Shown here: in pieces, positions 43,936 through 51,366 of the stretch
Position numbering within the stretch: position 1 is the first letter of the stretch
Layout of the letters: each line of letters begins with the position of its first letter
From: JAGVSR01 sp963750715
Lineage (GTDB): Bacteria > Pseudomonadota > Alphaproteobacteria > Rhizobiales > Hyphomicrobiaceae
Assembly: GCA_963750715.1 (NCBI GenBank)
Contig: CAVVRP010000016.1
Location: 1-64,000, forward strand
Reading direction: 5' to 3'
Length of the DNA stretch: 64,000 nucleotides
Program-made: the position numbers and the translations under genes
The notes under the pieces: model-generated
Seen by the model: only the letters and a program-made list of their open reading frames with translations
Databases searched by the model: none
What the model was told of the DNA's origin: nothing

Positions 43936-46900
43936 TGATATCCCGGCGCAGCGTATTCAGAAGCAATCTCGGATTGGCGCGCGTCGCGGCAGGAACCGTC
44001 GGACTCTTGCAGGCGCTTTTTGCCGTGTTGATAATTCTCGCAACGCCTGCCAACGCATTGCAGGCCATCTCCATATCACCCGAGCAGGAGCGCATCGAGA
44101 TTACCACGCTCGGTGAACTCTACGAAGGTCGAGGCGACGCGCTCCAAGTGGAAACGGCGGCCAGCACCGATGGCGTCAGCGGCCGCATGTCGGTGCGTGC
44201 TGCGACTTCGGGAACCAATCCGAACTGGATTGTCTTCGCGCTGACCAACGCGAGCGACACGGCGATTGAGCGGTGGCTTACGGCCGACCGCTATAACATC
44301 ATCGGATCCGGCGCGGTCTGGCCCGATCTCGACGCGCGCCGTATCGAGGCCGTAACGCCGTCGATCGGTTTCGTGCCCGAGCGGCTGAAGAGCGATCGCG
44401 CCGACGTGTTTCGGATCACGCTGGAGCCCGGCCAAACCATAACCTATGTGGCCGAGTTGTCCTCGGAGCGTTTTGCGCGCGTGTATCTCTGGAAGCCGCT
44501 CGACTACGAGCTCAAGGTTCGAGAACGCCAGCTTTTCAACGGCGTGATGCTTGGTCTGACAGGCCTTCTTGCAATCTTTCTGACTGCGATCTTCGCAGCC
44601 AACCACAAGGTCATCTTTCCGGCGGCGGCACTCGTGGCGTGGTGCGTTCTGGGTTACCTCAGCGTCGACTTCGGCTTCTTTCACAAACTGTTCCAGCTAA
44701 GACCAGAGGACAACGGGGTCTATCGCGCCGCGCTCGAGTCGGCGATGGCAGCGAGTCTTGTGATTTTCTTCTATTTCTTTCTGCGCATTCCGCTGTGGAA
44801 CGGCTTGGCGCGCATGCTGTTTTCAGTATGGATCATGGCCCAGCTGGCGCTTGTCGCGGTAGCAATCATAGATCCCAGGCTCGCGTCGACATTCGCGCGC
44901 GTTTCGTTCGTCGTTATCGGCGCGGTGGGTGGTGCGGCGACGCTGTTTCTCGCGATACGCGGCCAAGACAGGGCGTTGTCACTCATTCCAACCTGGCTGC
45001 TATTCCTCGTCTGGATATTCGGCGCCGGTCTGACACTGACGGGCCGCTTGTCCGGCGACATGGTCGTGTCGGGGCTTGTCGCCGGTCTGGTGCTCATCGT
45101 CCTTCTTATCGGTTTCACCGTGACCCAGTTCGCTTTCCGCTCGCTCGAGCCGCTGTTCGGCGCGGCGCCGTCGGAACTGCAGGCGCGCTCGATCGCGGTT
45201 GATGCAGCCGGTGCTGCCGTCTGGGAGTGGAGCGGCCGGCGCGACGAGGTTAAGGTGAGCCCCGCGGTGGAAACGTCGCTTGGACTTAATACGGGCGAGC
45301 TTTGCACGCGCGTCGACGAATTCGTGCAGCATCTCCACAGTGCGGATCGCGAGCGGTTCCGGCTAATGCTGCTCTCGATCCAGGAACGCGGCGACGGCAA
45401 GGTTCGCTCGGATTTTCGCATCCGCCATGCCGATAACAGCTATCGCTGGTTCGAACTCGATGCGGCCGCGATCCCAAGTTCCGACGGCCGTTCGATGAAA
45501 TGCGCCGGTCTTCTGCGCGATGTCACGGACACCAAGCGGGCACAGGAGCGCCTGTTGCATGATGCCATCCACTGCAGCCTGACGGGGCTTCCAAACCGCG
45601 AACTGTTCCTCGACCGGCTCAATGCGGCGATCATGCGCGCGCGCACCGAGCCCAACATTCGTCCGACGCTTTTCTTCATCGATCTCGACAAGTTCCGGGG
45701 CGTGAACAATTCGTTCGGTCTTGTCGTCGGCGACAGCCTTTTGCTCACGGTGGCGCGCCGGCTGCAGCGTCACCTCGGGCCCCAGGACAGCCTGGCACGC
45801 GTCGGCGGAGACCAGTTCGCGATCCTCATTCCGGCCGAACAGTCCGCTACCGATCTCGCCGCCCTGGCCGAGCGTGTGCGGCGTAGTCTCAGGTCGCCGA
45901 TAAAGATCGCAGGCCAGGAAGTCGTGCTCACAGGCTCGCTCGGTATCGCCGTCTACGCCGGCAGCGAGCAATCGCACGCAGATTTTCTGAAGGAAGCCGA
46001 GATCGCGATGTACCGATCGAAGCGGTCGGGGGCCGACCGAATCGAGATCTTCCGTCCTGAGATGAGAGGCGATACCATCGACCAGTCGAACGTCGAGGGC
46101 GAGCTTCGCAAGGCGGTCGAGAAGAACCAGCTCAAGTTCTTCTACAAGCCGATCGTCTATCTGCCGACCGAGGAACTCGTCGGCTTCGAGGCGGTCGTTC
46201 GCTGGGAGCATCCAAGCCAGGGTCTCGTCAATCCGGCCAAGCTCGTCAGTGCCAATTCGGAAGGCGATCTCGTCGTCAAACTCGGTTCACAGGTGCTCCT
46301 GCGCGCCGCCCGCGATTGCGCCGCCTGGCAGCAGGAATTGCCGCGCGCCGATTCCCCGCTGTTCGTCAGCGTCAATATCTCCAGCCCGCAGCTCTTCAGG
46401 CAGGACCTGATCCAGGAGATGCGCCACATCCTCGGCCGCAACCTCGTTCCCAAAGGCTCCATGAGGCTGGAAGTCGCCGAACATATCGTGCTTGAAAATC
46501 CGGAGCGCGCGGCTGAAATCCTAGAGTGGCTTCGCGGCGCGGGCGCTGAGCTTGCACTCGACGAGTTCGGTTCGGGCTACTCGTCTTTCAGCTATCTACA
46601 CCGCTTTCCCTTCGACACCGTCAAGATCGGCAGGGCGGCTCTTCGCGGCGGGCGGAGCGCTACCGATGGCGGTCAGGCCATCGTGCGATCGATGGTCGTG
46701 CTGGCGCATGAAATGGGCAAGAAGGTCGTCGCCGACGGCATCGAGACGGTCGAGGAAGTTGGCTTTCTTCGATCGATCGGGTGCGAGTTCGCCCAGGGCC
46801 ACTATTTCGGCGAGCCCATTGCCGACAAGGATGTCGCCCTATTGCTGCGTCTCGTGCGCAAGTCTGAACGCAAACTGCAGCCCCGTGGGTTCTTTCGCAC

Positions 46901-47783
46901 GACGGCAAAGAAGCGCCGGGAGGACCAGGGCGCAGACGCATTCGCCGCCGATGCTGCGACCGAAACAGTGGCGCAGCTCAGATCCCCGCAAGCTCAACCG
47001 GTCGCCGATGCAGTTTCACCGTCAACCACCATGGTGTCCAACGGCAAAGCTGCGGCAACGCCTGGTGCAACGACGAAGACAATGCGATCGCGCTCGCGCC
47101 AGCAGCCCCCCGCCAATGCAAACGGCTCCCGGGCGGCCGAGCAGTCACCACCGCCGGGTCCGCCATACGCCAACTACGCCGGGCCTGGCCCTGCGCAGAT
47201 CATCGCGATGCAGCCGACACCTCTCGTGCCTCATGGACGCGAACAGCCGCCGATGATGCCGCCGTCGCTTGATGCATTGACTGCCGTTCCGCAGCCCGCC
47301 ATGCCGCGACAGGGGCAGCCGCCTCCGCCTCCACCGCCAATGATGCCGCCGTTCGCGGGGCCACCGCCAACGCTGCCGATGCCTAGCGCGCACCGACTGC
47401 CGAACGGACACTCGATGCCGCCGCCGATGGCCCCGATGCCGCCGGCGCCGGCTTTCCATTCGCCGCCGCTCCCTGGTGCGATGCCGATGCCGACTTTATC
47501 GGCTCCGCCGCAGTCGTCTGCGCCCACACCGCCAATTCCCGCGGCTCTCGAACTGGCCTCCGCGACGAACGGCTACAATCGTCCGGCCTATGCTGCAAAC
47601 GGCAATGGCGGCGGCCTGCCACCGGGCCCACCGCCCGTTCCGCCGCCGCCTGTGCCTGATTTCTCGACCTTGCCGCCGTCCATCGCACAAAGCCTCGCGC
47701 GTCTCGCTGGCGGTTCTGCAGCGCGCACTCAAACCGCAGCTCGGCCCCAGGCGGTGAAGAAGGCCAGCGGAGATCGCGACTAG
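43932..47783 (+). CDS. 7TM-PAS-GGDEF-EAL protein with a long proline-rich tail, 1283 aa
   Basis: A membrane signalling protein. After a leader helix (about 17-43) and a periplasmic segment come seven helices (about 195-405, 7TMR-DISM-like). Next are a PAS domain (about 415-535, FRIRHADNSYRWFELDAAAI), a GGDEF-type domain (550-710) and an EAL-type domain (740-985). Key residues are altered: the GGDEF site reads GGDQF (625-629). EAL reads EAV (753-755), DDFG reads DEFG (877-880), and the K-I-D aspartate is Gly900 (VKIGRAAL). A c-di-GMP sensor or effector role is therefore as likely as turnover. From about 1020 onward the protein is very Pro/Met-rich (QPPPPPPPMMPPFAGPPPT). Overlaps the acetyltransferase by ATGA. 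Confidence 0.9.
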   Translation: MMISRRSVFRSNLGLARVAAGTVGLLQALFAVLIILATPANALQAISISPEQERIEITTLGELYEGRGDALQVETAASTDGVSGRMSVRAATSGTNPNWIVFALTNASDTAIERWLTADRYNIIGSGAVWPDLDARRIEAVTPSIGFVPERLKSDRADVFRITLEPGQTITYVAELSSERFARVYLWKPLDYELKVRERQLFNGVMLGLTGLLAIFLTAIFAANHKVIFPAAALVAWCVLGYLSVDFGFFHKLFQLRPEDNGVYRAALESAMAASLVIFFYFFLRIPLWNGLARMLFSVWIMAQLALVAVAIIDPRLASTFARVSFVVIGAVGGAATLFLAIRGQDRALSLIPTWLLFLVWIFGAGLTLTGRLSGDMVVSGLVAGLVLIVLLIGFTVTQFAFRSLEPLFGAAPSELQARSIAVDAAGAAVWEWSGRRDEVKVSPAVETSLGLNTGELCTRVDEFVQHLHSADRERFRLMLLSIQERGDGKVRSDFRIRHADNSYRWFELDAAAIPSSDGRSMKCAGLLRDVTDTKRAQERLLHDAIHCSLTGLPNRELFLDRLNAAIMRARTEPNIRPTLFFIDLDKFRGVNNSFGLVVGDSLLLTVARRLQRHLGPQDSLARVGGDQFAILIPAEQSATDLAALAERVRRSLRSPIKIAGQEVVLTGSLGIAVYAGSEQSHADFLKEAEIAMYRSKRSGADRIEIFRPEMRGDTIDQSNVEGELRKAVEKNQLKFFYKPIVYLPTEELVGFEAVVRWEHPSQGLVNPAKLVSANSEGDLVVKLGSQVLLRAARDCAAWQQELPRADSPLFVSVNISSPQLFRQDLIQEMRHILGRNLVPKGSMRLEVAEHIVLENPERAAEILEWLRGAGAELALDEFGSGYSSFSYLHRFPFDTVKIGRAALRGGRSATDGGQAIVRSMVVLAHEMGKKVVADGIETVEEVGFLRSIGCEFAQGHYFGEPIADKDVALLLRLVRKSERKLQPRGFFRTTAKKRREDQGADAFAADAATETVAQLRSPQAQPVADAVSPSTTMVSNGKAAATPGATTKTMRSRSRQQPPANANGSRAAEQSPPPGPPYANYAGPGPAQIIAMQPTPLVPHGREQPPMMPPSLDALTAVPQPAMPRQGQPPPPPPPMMPPFAGPPPTLPMPSAHRLPNGHSMPPPMAPMPPAPAFHSPPLPGAMPMPTLSAPPQSSAPTPPIPAALELASATNGYNRPAYAANGNGGGLPPGPPPVPPPPVPDFSTLPPSIAQSLARLAGGSAARTQTAARPQAVKKASGDRD

Positions 47784-47836
47784 ACTGCGTGCATTATCGA
47801 GGGAGGGTAACTTCGTTGCGCTGCGGGTGTGTCGAG

Positions 47837-48451
47837 TTAGCCGTGTCCGGCTTCGCTCACGAGGTGGGACGGATCGACGCCTATCTTGGCGAACGAGCGC
47901 GCATACTTCGCATCGAGGTCTGCATCGAAGATGAGGTCCAGATCGGCCGGGCAGTGGAGCCAGCCGTTGGCGCGCATCTCACTCTCGAGCTGACCGGCTG
48001 ACCAGCCCGCATACCCCAGTGCCAGTATCGCCTGCGACGGGCCTTCGCCGGCGGCGATGGCCTTCAGGATGTCGAGTGTGGCCGTCAGGCTGATGCCGTT
48101 GTCGATCTCGAGCGTCGAGTCGTTGGCGAAGTAATCCGAGCTGTGCAGGACGAACCCGCGGCCTGTCTCCACCGGTCCGCCGATATGGACTTGGCGTGTC
48201 AGGATATCGTTGGAAATCCCGTCCTCGGCGCCGTGCGGCACAATGCCAAGTCGCTCGAGCAGGCCGGGGAAGCTGATGTGGGTTGCAAGGTGATTGATGA
48301 TGAGACCCATGGCGCCGTCTTCCGAGTGGGCACACAGATATATCACCGAACGCGCGAACCGCCGATCTGACATCGAGGGCATCGCGATCAGAAGCTGGCC
48401 TTCGAGTGTTCCGGGCCACTTGATCCGGCGCTTTGTCTTCAAAGTCTTCAT
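47837..48451 (-). CDS. YqgE/AlgH family protein (UPF0301), 204 aa
   Basis: This is a conserved cytoplasmic protein of unknown biochemical role. The motifs WPGTLEGQLLIAMPSMSDRR, IYLCAHSEDGAMGLIINHLA, VHIGGPVETGRGFVLHSSDY and ALGYAGWSAGQLESEMRANG are diagnostic of the family. I used the ATG at 48451, since family similarity starts just after it; the open frame extends to 48700 without similarity. It converges on the EAL gene and diverges from the DsbD-like gene. Confidence 0.93.
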   Translation of the reverse strand: MKTLKTKRRIKWPGTLEGQLLIAMPSMSDRRFARSVIYLCAHSEDGAMGLIINHLATHISFPGLLERLGIVPHGAEDGISNDILTRQVHIGGPVETGRGFVLHSSDYFANDSTLEIDNGISLTATLDILKAIAAGEGPSQAILALGYAGWSAGQLESEMRANGWLHCPADLDLIFDADLDAKYARSFAKIGVDPSHLVSEAGHG

Positions 48452-48626
48452 GTAATTCAGTTTAACGCCTCCGAGCAGAACCTGTGAAGGGGGTGAAACC
48501 CCGCGCGCTGGACGGCGTAGCTTAAATATAAGCAATGTGCGCGCCACACAGCCATGACGCGCGGACTGATATATAGGTTGCGCTCTATCCGCTCGCGTTT
48601 TCCCGTAGGCATTGAGGTCACGCTCC

Positions 48627-49475
48627 ATGATTTCGCGAATCTGGTTGTGCATGTTGGTCGTTGCCATCTTAGCAGTGACGCCATTTGCGGCCATGCGCAC
48701 GGACGCGGCGGAGAGTGACTGGGTCGAAGGATATAAGAACCGTGTTCAGTTGCGTGCGGGCAGCGTCGGCTCGGGGGAAGTCAGCGTCGTTGCCTTCATC
48801 GACCTCGAAATGGAGAGGGGCTGGAAAACCTACTGGCGCAATCCCGGCGAGGCTGGCGGCATCCCGCCAGTGTTCGACTGGTCGAAATCCGAGAACGTGG
48901 CGTCAGCGGACGTACTCTATCCGGCGCCCAAGCGACTGACGGATTCGGCCGGCGACACAGTCGGCTACAAGGACGCTGTCGTGTTTCCCATGCGCCTGAA
49001 GCCCACCGAAGCGGCAAAGCCCATGGTCGTCCGGCTCAGCATGGCCTACGGGATCTGCGAAAAAATCTGTGTTCCCGCGGAAGCCAATCTCGAACTCGAA
49101 GTTCCCGCGACGGGACTTGAAGCCGCCGGGGCAGAGGATAACGCAGTGCTCGATCACGTCCCTCGCCCGGCAGATCAGGCGCGACCAGGCGACCCGGTCG
49201 TAACCCGTCTTACGCAGGATCTGGCCGGTCCAAAGCCACACATTATGATCGAGGGGCGCTTTCCTGGGAACGCTGACAAAGCCGACGTGTTCCTCGAGGC
49301 ACAAGATGGTCTCTATTTGCCGTTGCCGCGCCAGACGTCAGCGACCGGAGATGCCCTTCAGTACGAGGCGGATCTGACTGCAGATGTCGATCTGCACACC
49401 CTGAGAGGGCAGACCGTCCGCGCCACTTTGGTCGGCGAGTACGGAGCGTCCGAGGTTACGTTCAAGATCGACTGA
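48627..49475 (+). CDS. DsbD N-terminal-type (DsbD_alpha-like) periplasmic protein, 282 aa
   Basis: A signal peptide (IWLCMLVVAILAVTPFAAMR) leads to a domain like the thiol-disulfide interchange protein DsbD alpha region. It has MERGWKTYWRNPGEAGGIPP then VFDWSKSENV, YPAPKRLTDSAGDTVGYKDA and the Cys pair in GICEKICVPAEANLELEV. No transmembrane beta domain or C-terminal thioredoxin domain follows, so it is a stand-alone periplasmic protein, as in many Hyphomicrobiales. A redox carrier role is inferred. The ATG at 48627 is used. Confidence 0.88.
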   Translation: MISRIWLCMLVVAILAVTPFAAMRTDAAESDWVEGYKNRVQLRAGSVGSGEVSVVAFIDLEMERGWKTYWRNPGEAGGIPPVFDWSKSENVASADVLYPAPKRLTDSAGDTVGYKDAVVFPMRLKPTEAAKPMVVRLSMAYGICEKICVPAEANLELEVPATGLEAAGAEDNAVLDHVPRPADQARPGDPVVTRLTQDLAGPKPHIMIEGRFPGNADKADVFLEAQDGLYLPLPRQTSATGDALQYEADLTADVDLHTLRGQTVRATLVGEYGASEVTFKID

Positions 49476-49592
49476 GCGGAGCAGGACGTATAGAAAGCGA
49501 TAGCGGCCTACGTCCCGCGACGTTCCGGCCGGGCATCAGAACCCACGACAAACCAAACGAAGCCAGAGTTCACGAAAGTCCAGGAGAACGAG

Positions 49593-50096
49593 ATGACGAT
49601 CAAGGTCGGCGACCGGCTGCCCGATGCGAAATTCATGACGATGGGTCCGGAAGGCCCTAAGGCACTCACGACTGCCGACATCTTTTCGGGAAAGAAGGTT
49701 GCGCTGTTCGCCGTGCCGGGAGCCTATACGCCGACTTGCCACAAGCAGCACCTTCCCGGCTTCCTCGATCGCATCGATGAGTTGAAGGCAAAGGGCATAG
49801 ACACGATCGCCTGCACCGCCGTCAACGATGTGTTCGTGATGGACAGCTGGGCCGTCGATACCCGAGCGCAGGGCAAGATCCTGATGCTGACCGATGACAG
49901 CGCGGCATTCGCCAAAGCCATCGGTCTAGATATCGATCTCACCGACGCAGGCATCGGGCTTGGCGTTCGTTCCAAGCGCTATGCGATGTTGGTCGACGAA
50001 GGTGTGGTCAAGGTGCTGAACATCGACGAGTCACCGCCGGCTCACGACAAGTCGAGCGCGGCAACCATGTGCTCGATGATTGATCGCAGCCTTTGA
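49593..50096 (+). CDS. Peroxiredoxin, Prx5 type, 167 aa
   Basis: This thiol peroxidase reduces hydrogen peroxide and alkyl hydroperoxides. The peroxidatic Cys is in PGAYTPTCHKQHLPGFL, followed by IACTAVNDVFVMDSWA and GIGLGVRSKRYAMLVDEGVV, all Prx5/AhpE-like hybrid family features. A second Cys near the C-terminus (AATMCSMIDRSL) differs from the usual GAE..L end and might serve as a resolving Cys. GGAGAACGAG precedes the ATG. A terminator follows. Confidence 0.94.
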   Translation: MTIKVGDRLPDAKFMTMGPEGPKALTTADIFSGKKVALFAVPGAYTPTCHKQHLPGFLDRIDELKAKGIDTIACTAVNDVFVMDSWAVDTRAQGKILMLTDDSAAFAKAIGLDIDLTDAGIGLGVRSKRYAMLVDEGVVKVLNIDESPPAHDKSSAATMCSMIDRSL

Positions 50097-50109
50097 TAGC
50101 CCAACAGCA

Positions 50110-50149
50110 AAAGGCCTGTCACGGCGCAGCAATGCCTTGACGGGCCTTT
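50110..50149 (+). terminator. Rho-independent terminator
   Basis: AAAGGCCTGTCA (50110-50121) and TGACGGGCCTTT (50138-50149) pair with one G-U over 12 bases, followed by a T/C-rich tract. It ends the peroxiredoxin transcript. Confidence 0.75.
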
Positions 50150-50172
50150 CGCTTTCTCACCCCGGGATGCTG

Positions 50173-50736
50173 TCAGGAGTAGTTCTGTGGCGGCACAGGG
50201 ATGCGCACATCAGACGCGCCCGCGCTCGCAGGTGTTGCTAACGTCGACGCCGTGCCCGATTGGCGTTCGAGTTGGGGCGCGATCTCCGCCGGGTCTGTCA
50301 CGCGGCGCGACCGGCCATCAAAGGCTGCGCCATGCTCGATCGAGAGGTATTGGCTGTGGATGTCGCCCTCGACTTCGGCGGAAGCATGTAGCACCACCTT
50401 CTGTCCGAGTATGGCGCCGTTGACGCGGCCCAGCACGTTGACTTCGTCGGCTGAGATGGAGCCGCTGATGATGGCTTCGCGCCCGACTTCGATCTGCTTG
50501 CAGTGCAGATCCGCCTGGATGTTGCCGTTGACCTTCAGCGCGCCCTTGCAGCGGATCGTGATGGTCTGACCTTCTATCGACAGATCGCTGCCGATGACGG
50601 ATTCAGCGCTGAGGCCGGAGTTGTGGCCCGTCATGTTCGCCATTTTCATGTTCATGGCGACTGGTCGTTCGGGTCTCTTGATCTGTTGCGGGGCTGATTC
50701 GGGGGGTAGCGGATCTTGCCTGCGATTGAACACCAT
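50173..50736 (-). CDS. Bactofilin, 187 aa
   Basis: Bactofilins are polymer-forming cytoskeletal proteins involved in cell shape and envelope patterning. The core beta-helix repeats are visible: SVIGSDLSIEGQTITIRCKG, ALKVNGNIQADLHCKQIEVG, REAIISGSISADEVNVLGRV, NGAILGQKVVLHASAEVEGD and IHSQYLSIEHGAAFDGRSRR. They are flanked by disordered N- and C-terminal tails. I chose the ATG at 50736 because GGGAG lies 6 bases upstream; another ATG two codons earlier is possible. The open frame extends far upstream but overlaps a decayed gene. Confidence 0.93.
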   Translation of the reverse strand: MVFNRRQDPLPPESAPQQIKRPERPVAMNMKMANMTGHNSGLSAESVIGSDLSIEGQTITIRCKGALKVNGNIQADLHCKQIEVGREAIISGSISADEVNVLGRVNGAILGQKVVLHASAEVEGDIHSQYLSIEHGAAFDGRSRRVTDPAEIAPQLERQSGTASTLATPASAGASDVRIPVPPQNYS

Positions 50737-50894
50737 ACTCATCTCCCTCAGTGTGATCCGGAGCCGAGTGATGCGCGGTGAGGTGGTGGAATTATGTCGC
50801 GGAATGAGCGGTGTGTTCTGCTCCCCCCGAGCCATTGCGCCGTATGAAGCGCATCGCGGGCCGTGATTTGCCCGCGATGCAGATGGTTGGTCTC

Positions 50895-51245
50895 TCAGAC
50901 GACGACGCTGCCATGAGAGATCAGATGACCGAGGCCCATGCCATGAACGTCCGTGAGGATAACCGCGTCCATAGAACTGACGCCACCTTGGATGTGAAAC
51001 ACAAGACGGTTCCTCCCGCCGGTTCGGTGACGCCGACCAAGTCGTGGATGTCAGCGGCAGCGAAGTCGAGCCGGTCGCCGGCACCGAAGTCGACGATTGT
51101 ATCGAATCCGCCGGCGACGACGTCCGAGTGAGCCCAGGCGAAAGTGCCGTTACCCAGAGAAAAGCCGTTCTGAAGCTGCCCACACGAGGGAATTCCAGCG
51201 GGCCAGGTTCAATGAATAGTTTCCATTGTCGCGCAATTTGATGAT
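50895..51245 (-). pseudogene. RTX/hemolysin-type secreted protein C-terminal fragment
   Basis: The minus strand contains SDVVAGGFDTIVDFGAGDRL then DFAAADIHDL. After a frame change near 51010 comes NRLVFHIQGGVSSMDAVILT, ending DVHGMGLGHLISHGSVVV with a stop at 50895. The ..DTI.DF..GDRLD.. pattern followed by a VIL.DVHG..L end is how type I secreted calcium-binding proteins finish (peptidase-type RTX tail and secretion region). No GGxGxD repeats remain and no start is present. The frame break and missing body mark it as a remnant. Confidence 0.5.
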
Positions 51246-51366
51246 GAGGAGGCCAATACGTGTTCCTATTTGAGAACCAACCGCCCCGAACGCCTAAACT
51301 TGCTGAAGTACGTTTAACTCCTGCCGCGGTTGGCGGCGTTTTCGGCACCGGCAGTCACGTGCCGCA

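Noticed and set aside
50743..51348. Long N-terminal extension of bactofilin on the minus strand
   Set aside because: Another frame of the same strand contains an RTX-like gene remnant, and a strong ribosome binding site precedes the ATG at 50736.
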